From Prevotellaceae bacterium (lineage in GTDB: Bacteria; Bacteroidota; Bacteroidia; Bacteroidales; Bacteroidaceae), in assembly GCA_022508635.1 (NCBI GenBank), contig JAFLUV010000081.1:1-10397 (forward strand): a DNA stretch of 10,397 nt, in the 5' to 3' direction. This document shows, piece after piece, positions 1-6,335 of the stretch. The first letter of the stretch is position 1; every line of letters starts with the position of its first letter. The notes under the pieces were generated by a model that was given only the letters and a program-made list of their open reading frames with translations, did not search any database and was not told the origin of the DNA. A program made the position numbers and the translations under genes.

Positions 1-8
1 GATGATTT

Positions 9-84
9 CACTCGAGTGAACAGGGCAATTCACTCGGGTGATTTTAAACATCCACCCGAGTGGGAGGAAAAAACCACTCGGGTG
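9..84. repeat. Phased array of four 10-bp near-palindromes, 22-bp period
   Basis: Four copies of CACYCGRGTG start at 9, 31, 53 and 75, so every step is exactly 22 bp. Copy 1 is CACTCGAGTG, the centre of a perfect 14-bp palindrome (7-20). Copies 2 and 4 are CACTCGGGTG, and copy 3 is CACCCGAGTG, their exact reverse complement. The 12-bp spacers are unrelated and mostly A/T- or purine-rich, so only the 10-bp core is conserved. Neighbouring copies 2/3 and 3/4 are inverted and could form 10- to 11-bp stems with loops of about 10-12 nt. No fifth copy fits the next phase at 97. The left end cannot be judged because the window starts 8 bp before copy 1. Each core contains CYCGRG, a specificity known from type II restriction-modification enzymes. 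The spacing would place bound dimers on nearly the same DNA face. Function is unknown. Confidence 0.85.
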
Positions 85-94
85 TAATTTTGGA

Positions 95-128
95 TAAGTG
101 TGGGCCAAATAGATGCGGCTCACACTTA
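95..128 (-). terminator. Stem-loop downstream of gyrB, possible terminator
   Basis: Arms 95-106 and 117-128 pair over 12 positions around a 10-nt loop. Eleven pairs are Watson-Crick. The twelfth (103/120) is G-U in plus-strand RNA but C-A in minus-strand RNA. The stem starts 27 bases beyond the gyrB stop codon, a typical place for its terminator. The minus-strand sequence after the stem is not a clean U-tract, so termination may be weak or depend on other factors. The palindrome array follows directly. Confidence 0.45.
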
Positions 129-154
129 GTTATAATACTATTCTATGTTAAGAC

Positions 155-2128
155 TTATGCGTCGATGTTTGCAAAGGTGGCGTTCTTTTCAATGAACTCA
201 CGACGTGGGCCTACGTCTTCACCCATGAGCATGGAGAATACGTAGTCAGCAGCAGCAGCATCCTCGATAGTCACTTGCTTGAGGCGGCGCTGATTGGGAT
301 CCATCGTAGTTTCCCACAGCTGTTTGGGGTTCATTTCACCCAGACCTTTGTAGCGCTGTGTGTGCAGCTTCGTGTTGTCGGCATCACCATCGCAGTAGGT
401 TTGTATGAAGCGGATGCGGGCATCCTCGTCGTAGCAGTATTCCTCTACCTTGCCGTAGGTGCAACGGTAGAGTGGGGGAGTGGCGATGTAGAGGCGTCCG
501 TCCTTGATAAGTTGCGGCATGTAGCGGAAGAAGAGTGTCATGAGCAGGGTGTCGATGTGTGAGCCGTCGACGTCGGCATCCGTCATGATAATGGTCTTGT
601 AGTAGCGCAGCTTGTCGTAGTTGGCTTCTTTGTAGTCATCGGGATTGAGTCCGAACTTTACGCCCAGAGCCTGGATGATGTTGTTTACTTCCTCGTGTTC
701 GAAGGCTTTGTTCCACATCACGCGTTCTACGTTGAATATCTTGCCTCGGATGGGCAGGATGGCCTGGAAGTGGCGGTTGCGACCTTGCTTTGCCGATCCG
801 CCTGCCGAGTCACCCTCGACGATGAAGAGCTCTGCGTTTGCGGGATCTTTGTCCGAGCAGTCTGCCAGCTTACCGGGCAGTCCGCCGCCGCTCATGGGGC
901 TTTTACGCTGTACGTTCTCGCGTGCCTTGCGTGCTGCTACACGTGCCTGAGCAGCCAGCAACACCTTATCCACGATGAGCTTGGCCTCGCGCGGGTGTTC
1001 TTCAAGGTAGTTGGTCAGAGCTTCGCCCACAGCTTGCTGTACGGCACCTGCTACTTCGCTGTTGCCCAGCTTTGTCTTTGTCTGTCCCTCAAACTGCGGC
1101 TCTGCTACCTTGATGGAGATGACGGCAGTAAGTCCTTCGCGAAAATCTTCACCGCTTATCTCTACGCTGTTCTTAGCAAGTTTTTCCAGCTCTTTCTCAT
1201 GTTTTTCCTCGGCATATTTCTTTAGGACGCGCGTGAGCGCCATGCGAAATCCTTGCAGGTGTGTGCCACCCTCGATGGTGTTGATGTTGTTCACGTAGGA
1301 GTGCAGGTTCTCCGTATAGGCGGTGTTGTACATGATAGCCACCTCAATGGGTGTGCCCTGCTTCTCTGTGTTCAGATAGATAACATCGTCGAAGAGATGC
1401 GTGCGACTGCTGTCAATGTAGCGGACGAAATCTCTAAGACCGCCTTCGCTGTAGAATGTCTCGGTACGCGTCTTTCCCTCTTCGTCGGCACGCAGGTCGG
1501 TCAGGGTGATGGTGATGCCTGCGTTCAGGTAGGCCAGCTCGCGCATGCGGTTGGCAAGGATGTCATATTTGTATATGGTTGTCGTGAAGATGGTCTTGTC
1601 GGGCCAGAACTGTTGGCGCGTGCCGCGCAGCTCGGTGGTGCCAACGACCTCCACACCTGTCACGGGCTTGCCGATGTTGTACTCTTGGCGGTATATCTTG
1701 CCATCACGATATACCTGGCTCACCATCTTGGTCGAAAGGGCATTCACGCAGCTGACACCTACGCCATGCAGACCACCAGAGACCTTGTAGCTGCCTTTGT
1801 CGAACTTACCGCCAGCGTGCAGCACGGTCATTACGACTTCCAGTGCGCTTTTGTGCTCCTTTTCATGCATGTCGACGGGGATGCCTCGGCCATTGTCCTG
1901 CACGGTGATGCTGTTGTCTTCGTTGATGGTCACTTCGATATGCGTGCAATAGCCTGCCAGCGCTTCGTCAATGGAGTTGTCCACCGTCTCGTAGACAAGG
2001 TGGTGCAGACCTTTCTCGCTGATGTCGCCGATGTACATCGCGGGGCGTTTCCGTACTGCCTCCAGTCCTTCCAGTACCTGGATGTTGGAGGCGCTATATT
2101 CCTGTGGATTCTTTTTTGCTTCTTCCAT
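155..2128 (-). CDS. gyrB: DNA gyrase subunit B
   Basis: This is the ATPase subunit of DNA gyrase, which with GyrA introduces negative supercoils. At 657 residues it is the short form, lacking the TOPRIM insertion of E. coli GyrB (about 804). The N-terminal GHKL ATPase domain shows N51 and E55 in NSIDEA, D78 in QDNGRG, and GGLHGVG at 118-124. The transducer domain carries the QTK loop at 349-351. The TOPRIM domain has EGDSAGG at 438-444 (catalytic-type Glu438) and DADVDGSH at 517-524 for Mg2+. The C-terminal GyrA-contact region has QRYKGLGEM from 591. Arg461 in LPIRGK stands where E. coli has Lys447, a substitution I recall as normal outside the enterobacteria. ParE is the main alternative, but the length, the DVGPRREFIE tail and the overall fit favour GyrB. 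The ATG at 2126-2128 sits about 37 bp downstream of a good -7 box. The gene appears to be transcribed alone. Confidence 0.97.
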   Translation of the reverse strand: MEEAKKNPQEYSASNIQVLEGLEAVRKRPAMYIGDISEKGLHHLVYETVDNSIDEALAGYCTHIEVTINEDNSITVQDNGRGIPVDMHEKEHKSALEVVMTVLHAGGKFDKGSYKVSGGLHGVGVSCVNALSTKMVSQVYRDGKIYRQEYNIGKPVTGVEVVGTTELRGTRQQFWPDKTIFTTTIYKYDILANRMRELAYLNAGITITLTDLRADEEGKTRTETFYSEGGLRDFVRYIDSSRTHLFDDVIYLNTEKQGTPIEVAIMYNTAYTENLHSYVNNINTIEGGTHLQGFRMALTRVLKKYAEEKHEKELEKLAKNSVEISGEDFREGLTAVISIKVAEPQFEGQTKTKLGNSEVAGAVQQAVGEALTNYLEEHPREAKLIVDKVLLAAQARVAARKARENVQRKSPMSGGGLPGKLADCSDKDPANAELFIVEGDSAGGSAKQGRNRHFQAILPIRGKIFNVERVMWNKAFEHEEVNNIIQALGVKFGLNPDDYKEANYDKLRYYKTIIMTDADVDGSHIDTLLMTLFFRYMPQLIKDGRLYIATPPLYRCTYGKVEEYCYDEDARIRFIQTYCDGDADNTKLHTQRYKGLGEMNPKQLWETTMDPNQRRLKQVTIEDAAAADYVFSMLMGEDVGPRREFIEKNATFANIDA

Positions 2129-2164
2129 AGAAAAAGGTGTTTCGTCTCATTATTTATGATGCCA

Positions 2165-2196
2165 CAAAGTTACGACATTTTCCCTACATAAACAAG
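2165..2196 (-). promoter_or_regulatory. gyrB promoter (Bacteroidetes type)
   Basis: On the minus strand TAACTTTG (2172 down to 2165) matches the Bacteroidetes -7 consensus TAnnTTTG. A CTTG at 2196-2193, 20 bp upstream, fits the -33 TTG element. Transcription would start near 2158-2160, giving a leader of about 30 nt before the gyrB ATG. No Shine-Dalgarno sequence is evident, as usual in this phylum. Confidence 0.75.
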
Positions 2197-2295
2197 TAAA
2201 ATGGGAAGAAAATTGACGTGTCTTCACACCCCCTCTCCCTACAAAAATGACGGTATGTGAAAATGCATAATCTGGTGTCGCAAAAATACAGCCTG

Positions 2296-2361
2296 ACTGA
2301 GTAGTAATTTTTCCCTAACTGGGCAGTAAAAAGGACCCAACAGGGACGTAAACATCAGGCA
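2296..2361. repeat. Degenerate tandem array, three units with 22-bp period
   Basis: Units begin at 2296, 2318 and 2340, each exactly 22 bp apart. Their first 12 bases are ACTGAGTAGTAA, ACTGGGCAGTAA and ACAGGGACGTAA. Units 1 and 2 agree at about 12 of 22 positions, and units 2 and 3 at about 13. The 10-bp head of unit 2 (ACTG-GG-CAGT) is a near-palindrome. Unit 1 keeps only the outer three pairs and unit 3 the outer two. The period and motif length equal those of the array at 9-84, but the sequence differs. The array lies about 100 bp upstream of the gyrB -33 element and just past the operon terminator. Confidence 0.6.
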
Positions 2362-2375
2362 GAATCAGACCACAC

Positions 2376-2415
2376 AAAAAAGAGGATGTCCCAAAACTGC
2401 ATTTTGGGACATCCT
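2376..2415 (-). terminator. Strong intrinsic terminator of the yidC-peptidase-transporter operon
   Basis: Arms 2383-2396 and 2402-2415 form a perfect 14-bp stem (AGGATGTCCCAAAA and its complement) with a 5-nt loop. On the minus strand the stem is followed by C and six T residues (2381-2376). It begins 29 bases after the transporter stop codon. The plus strand lacks a U-tract after the stem, so the terminator is directional. Confidence 0.9.
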
Positions 2416-2444
2416 TAGTGTTTGCGAACCTAGAAAGTGAGCTC

Positions 2445-4064
2445 TTATTTTATGTTGGGTTCTTCGAGTCCGAGTCCTTTCTTCTTATCGACAACTTTCA
2501 GCGTGAGTCCAAGCAGGAGGGCAGCTACGCCAAGGCACGCCAACATGACGAGCGGAGCGGTATAGTTGAACTTTGTGGGGTCTGTCACGCCAGGGTTCGT
2601 AGCATCCAGCACCTTGCCGATGAGCAACGGGAAGAGCCACAAGCCGATGTTCTGAATCCAGAAGATGAGAGCGTAGGCAGAGCCGATAACCTTAGCGTCA
2701 ACGAGCTTGGGCACTGAAGGCCATAGCGATGCGGGCACAAGTGAAAAGCTGGAACCCAACACCAAGATGGTTACGTAAGCCGTGATGATGCCGCCTACGG
2801 TAGAACCTTTGAACAAAGGTAGTACAAAGGCGAACGTCAGGTGGCAGGCGATAAGCAGCAACGAGCCCAGTACGAGCATGGAGGCAGCCTTGCCCTTATG
2901 GTCGACGTAGGAGCCAAGGATAGGCGTGATGAGTACAGCCAGCAGGGGGAAGACAGCGAAAATGCATTCTGCCGACTGACGCATATAGCCCATATAGCAA
3001 TAGCAGATAAGGGCAATGATGCTGAAACCCAACAAACCGTATTTCATGCTGCACTTTTTCTGGAAATTGCTGGCAAAGCCTGTAGCAGCTACGATGAGCA
3101 TGATGACGTATTGGATGACGGTCACGTCGGGTTGTGCCCAGAACGAGTCGGGATCCGGAAGCGTCAGCGTCAGGTTGCATTGCAGCATATTGACAGCATA
3201 CTTCTGGAAGGGGAAAATGGCAGAATAGTAGAGTACGCAAAGTAACGCTACAAGCCAGAATCCGCTGCTGGTGAATATCTGTCCGATGTCGCCTATCTTG
3301 AAGGGGTCGTCTTTCTCCTCTGCCTCGCCAGTCTGTGCATCAAGCTTGCTGTCCATCACGAAGTAGACGATGCTCATGATGAGCGCGATGCACATGAGCA
3401 CTACACCGAAAGCTACTGAACGGGATACGCTGACTTGTCCACTCAGGCGGGCAAAGAAGGGTGAGAAAATCATGCAAGTAGCAACGCCCAGACGAGCCAA
3501 TGCCATCTCGCTGCCCATAGCCAGTGCCATCTCGCGTCCCTTGAACCACTTCACGATGCCGCGGCTGACGGTGATACCTGCCATTTCGCAGCCACAACCG
3601 AATATCATGAAACCGCAGGTCGCGAACTTGGCTGAGGCGGGCATGCCGTCATAGAAGGGCGAGACACCTAACTCGTCGAAGACGGGGATATAGTTCAGAT
3701 GGCTCGTGAACCATGCTTCCAGTTCGCTGCCCATGAAGCCTTCACCCACGGCATACCACTTGATGCATGCACCGATGAGCATGACGGCACATGAAAGTAT
3801 CATCGTGAAGCGAACGCCCATCTTATCGAGGATGATGCCTGCAAAAATGAGGAAGAAGGCAAACACGTTGAGGAACACCTCAGAACCCTGCATAGTGCCG
3901 AAGGCCGTGGAGTCCCAGCTACGGGTTTCCTGCATCAGGTCTTTGATGGGGGAGAGGATGTCCATGAAGATGTAGCTGCAAAACATGGCCAGTGCCAGCA
4001 ACAGCAGAGCGGTCCAGCGCATCGCGGCACTGTCGCGCAGAGTCTTTTGAATTGTTGTTGTCAT
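2445..4064 (-). CDS. MFS transporter, MFSD1-like, probable dipeptide/peptide carrier
   Basis: This 539-residue inner-membrane protein belongs to the major facilitator superfamily. The first half has a motif-A-like GIILDKMGVRF at 76-86 and then FGCGCE...WFKGREMALAMG...ARLG (155-193). The second half opens with FWLVALLCVLYYSAIFPF (269-286), has PILGSYVDHKGK at 381-392, and ends with SLWPSVPKLVDAKVIGSAY (446-464) and IQNIG (470-474). From memory these blocks follow the animal MFSD1 family, whose mammalian member carries dipeptides across the lysosomal membrane. Two features are odd: a long loop at about 106-145, and an insert at about 296-365 with two extra hydrophobic stretches (315-333, 343-358), suggesting 14 rather than 12 membrane segments. 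The gene follows the peptidase gene by 25 bp and ends at a strong terminator, so it is last in the operon. The MFS call is firm. The substrate is inferred from family and neighbour. Confidence 0.85.
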   Translation of the reverse strand: MTTTIQKTLRDSAAMRWTALLLLALAMFCSYIFMDILSPIKDLMQETRSWDSTAFGTMQGSEVFLNVFAFFLIFAGIILDKMGVRFTMILSCAVMLIGACIKWYAVGEGFMGSELEAWFTSHLNYIPVFDELGVSPFYDGMPASAKFATCGFMIFGCGCEMAGITVSRGIVKWFKGREMALAMGSEMALARLGVATCMIFSPFFARLSGQVSVSRSVAFGVVLMCIALIMSIVYFVMDSKLDAQTGEAEEKDDPFKIGDIGQIFTSSGFWLVALLCVLYYSAIFPFQKYAVNMLQCNLTLTLPDPDSFWAQPDVTVIQYVIMLIVAATGFASNFQKKCSMKYGLLGFSIIALICYCYMGYMRQSAECIFAVFPLLAVLITPILGSYVDHKGKAASMLVLGSLLLIACHLTFAFVLPLFKGSTVGGIITAYVTILVLGSSFSLVPASLWPSVPKLVDAKVIGSAYALIFWIQNIGLWLFPLLIGKVLDATNPGVTDPTKFNYTAPLVMLACLGVAALLLGLTLKVVDKKKGLGLEEPNIK

Positions 4065-4089
4065 TGTCTTTTAGGGGTTATGATAAGTC

Positions 4090-6333
4090 TTATTCGTCCT
4101 TCAGCCATCTGTCAAGCCACGCAAAATAGGTACGCTGCCAGAGGATGCCATTCTGGGGCTTGAGCACCCAATGGTTTTCATCGGGGAAGATGAGGAGCTG
4201 TGCCTCGATACCCCGCATACGAGCGGCATTGAAGGCCGACATGCCTTGTGTGGCATTGATGCGGTAGTCTTGTTCGCCGTGGATGCAGAGAATAGGCGTG
4301 TCCCACTTGTCCACGAAACGATGCGGACTATTCTCATAGGTTCTCCGGGCACGTGCAGTCTGGTCTGTGTTCCAGTAGGCATCGTCGTATTCCCAGTTGG
4401 AGAACCAGTTCTCTTCGGTCTCGGTATACATCGCCTCGAGGTTGAAGGCACCATCGTGGGAAATGAAACATTTGAAACGACCTTCGTGATGGCCTGCCAG
4501 ATAGTAGACGGAGAATCCGCCGAACGAAGCACCGACGGCTCCCAAACGGTCTTTGTCGACATAAGGCAGGTTCTCAACAGCATCATCGATAGCCGAGAGA
4601 TAGTCCTGCATGCACTGTCCTGTCCAGTCGCCACTGATTTCTTCCAGCCACTCTTGCCCGAATCCAGGTACGCCACGACGATTCGGAGCAATGACAACAT
4701 AGCCCTGCGATGCCATGATCATGAAGTTCCAACGATAGCTCCAGAACTGCGAAACAGCACTCTGCGGGCCACCTTCGCAGAAAAGCAAGGTAGGATACTT
4801 CTTTGATGCATCGAAGTTGGGAGGTAGGATTATCCAAGTGAGCATCTCTTTCCCGTCAGTGGTTTTCACCCAACGCTGTTCGATGCTGGGCTTAGCCAAT
4901 TGGTCAAGGATGTCCTTGTTGACTTCAGTTATCTGCTTAACTTGTGTGTCACCAATGCTGTCGCCGGGTGTGATCGTATAGAGGTCGGCAGGGGTTATAT
5001 AGCTGTGGCGTTCGGCAAGAAGCGTTTTCCCGTCAAGCATCTGTAGGGAGCCAAAGTCTGCCCAGTCTTCAGTAAGCTGCTTGACCTCTCCCTTCAGGTT
5101 TGTCTTGTATAGGTTCTCTGTGCCATGCCAGACAGCAATATAATATAATGTATAGGAATCGGGTGCCCAGCAGAAGTCATCCACACTGGAGTCGAATGAT
5201 TCGGTAACGTAGGTTTTGGCATTTGCCACTGGCTCTTCTGACAATAGGGTGAGATCGTAGATACAAAGACGTTGGCGGTCACTCTCATAGCCGTCACGTT
5301 TCATGCTAAGCCAAGCCACGTATCGTCCATCGGGCGAGAACTTGGGATTGGTGTCATAACCAACGTTCTGATCCGTCTTCAACTGATTGATGCATTGGTT
5401 CTTCAGTGTCTTTGTCGGGTCAAGTGAACTATCCGTATGGTAAGCCAAGCCTTCATCGGGTACGACACCGAAAGTGCAGCAATTCTTACAAAGGTTTTTC
5501 GTTGTGTTCAGACTACCGTTTTCTGCGTCGTAGAGGAAAATATCACTATCGGTTGAGATGCTGTAATTCAACCCGGTTTTGCAACGACATGTGAAGGCAA
5601 TGTGTTTTGAGTCAGGGCTCCAAGCCAGCTGCTCTATGCCACCGAAAGGTTCCATCGGACATTCGTATGGTTCACCTTCGAGGATGTCCTTCATGTCTTT
5701 AGCAATTTCCCCGTTATCGGCAACGGTAGCGACAAACGGATGTTGAATACTTTCCACATAGTGATCCCAGTGGCGGTACATCAAATCATTCACTACACGG
5801 CCTGTGGCTTTGGGTAGGTCTTCAGGATTCTTTTGGATAATCTCGTTGAAGTCAATGCTTTTCAAGAGAATGACTTTCGTGCCATCGGGCGAGAACATGA
5901 AACCCTCGACAGCACTCTCTGTCTCGGACAGTTGCTTGCGACCAGAACCGTCAATGGTCATCTTCCATACCTCGCCGCCCTTGAGGAAAGCGATAGTCTC
6001 GTTGTCCAGCCATTGGGCATCAGTCTCGTTGTCGGCATCGGTCGTCAGCTGTCTCTGCTCACTTCCGTCAGCGTTCATCATCCAGAGCACTTGATGACTC
6101 TTGTTTTCTTCGACGCTGTAGTAACCCATCTGGAAGACGATGTGCTTGCCGTCGGGCGAAGCCTGATAGCTACCGATGCGGCTCATTGCCCATAGCGCCT
6201 CCGGGGTCATCAAATCGTCTTCCAACTGTATGGTTTGCTTACCGATGTTGACAGTGTCGCTTCCTTTCTGTGTGCCACATGCGGTGCACAATAAAGCCGC
6301 TGCCATAACTGCTATATAGTTTTTAGTATTCAT
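4090..6333 (-). CDS. S9 family serine peptidase, DPP5-like dipeptidyl peptidase
   Basis: This 747-residue exported prolyl-oligopeptidase-family enzyme probably removes dipeptides from peptide N-termini. Residues 1-18 form a signal peptide ending LLCTAC, and Cys19 is a plausible lipidation site although -3 is Cys rather than Leu, so a lipoprotein is likely. A beta-propeller spans roughly 45-470, with blade motifs such as SPDGKHIVF (59), SPDGTKVIL (148), SPDSKHIAF (239) and SPDGRYVAW (333). The C-terminal alpha/beta-hydrolase domain has EGGP (520-523, oxyanion region), the nucleophile Ser603 in GASFGG (601-606), Asp689 in HGEQDYR and His721 in DENHWV. The hydrolase domain closely recalls Porphyromonas DPP5, which prefers Ala or hydrophobic P1 residues, but exact specificity is inferred. 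The start lies 2 bp after the yidC stop codon, so translation is probably coupled. The transporter gene follows by 25 bp. Acylaminoacyl-peptidase is the main alternative. Confidence 0.92.
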   Translation of the reverse strand: MNTKNYIAVMAAALLCTACGTQKGSDTVNIGKQTIQLEDDLMTPEALWAMSRIGSYQASPDGKHIVFQMGYYSVEENKSHQVLWMMNADGSEQRQLTTDADNETDAQWLDNETIAFLKGGEVWKMTIDGSGRKQLSETESAVEGFMFSPDGTKVILLKSIDFNEIIQKNPEDLPKATGRVVNDLMYRHWDHYVESIQHPFVATVADNGEIAKDMKDILEGEPYECPMEPFGGIEQLAWSPDSKHIAFTCRCKTGLNYSISTDSDIFLYDAENGSLNTTKNLCKNCCTFGVVPDEGLAYHTDSSLDPTKTLKNQCINQLKTDQNVGYDTNPKFSPDGRYVAWLSMKRDGYESDRQRLCIYDLTLLSEEPVANAKTYVTESFDSSVDDFCWAPDSYTLYYIAVWHGTENLYKTNLKGEVKQLTEDWADFGSLQMLDGKTLLAERHSYITPADLYTITPGDSIGDTQVKQITEVNKDILDQLAKPSIEQRWVKTTDGKEMLTWIILPPNFDASKKYPTLLFCEGGPQSAVSQFWSYRWNFMIMASQGYVVIAPNRRGVPGFGQEWLEEISGDWTGQCMQDYLSAIDDAVENLPYVDKDRLGAVGASFGGFSVYYLAGHHEGRFKCFISHDGAFNLEAMYTETEENWFSNWEYDDAYWNTDQTARARRTYENSPHRFVDKWDTPILCIHGEQDYRINATQGMSAFNAARMRGIEAQLLIFPDENHWVLKPQNGILWQRTYFAWLDRWLKDE

Positions 6334-6335
6334 AG

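Larger units (their letters stand above)
2129..2444. other. 316-bp intergenic region between gyrB and the transporter gene
   Basis: From left to right this gap holds the gyrB promoter (2165-2196), about 100 bp in which I see nothing definite (2197-2295), a degenerate 22-bp-period tandem array (2296-2361), and the terminator of the minus-strand operon (2376-2415). No plausible small gene or RNA gene was recognised. In the middle part, rows of 22 bp at 2252 and 2274 both begin GGT and share an A-run in phase with the array, but the match is too weak to call further copies. Confidence 0.6.

Noticed and set aside
9..84. CRISPR array
   Set aside because: Repeats of 10 bp and spacers of 12 bp are far below CRISPR sizes, orientation alternates, and no cas gene is present in the window.
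85..92. Plus-strand -7-like box TAATTTTG just after the last palindrome
   Set aside because: No -33 element is visible and no gene lies downstream on that strand; it would only drive antisense RNA into gyrB. A chance match is more likely.
95..128. Continuation of the 22-bp array into the stem-loop
   Set aside because: The next phases at 97 and 119 do not match CACYCGRGTG, and the stem-loop centre (111.5) does not fit the array phase.
60..245. Small plus-strand open frame starting inside the palindrome array
   Set aside because: The product is not recognisable and its second half is antisense to the gyrB 3' end.
1253..2191. 312-codon open frame on the plus strand across the 5' half of gyrB
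   Set aside because: It lies wholly antisense to a clearly conserved gyrB, has no recognisable domain, and is explained by the codon bias of the real gene.
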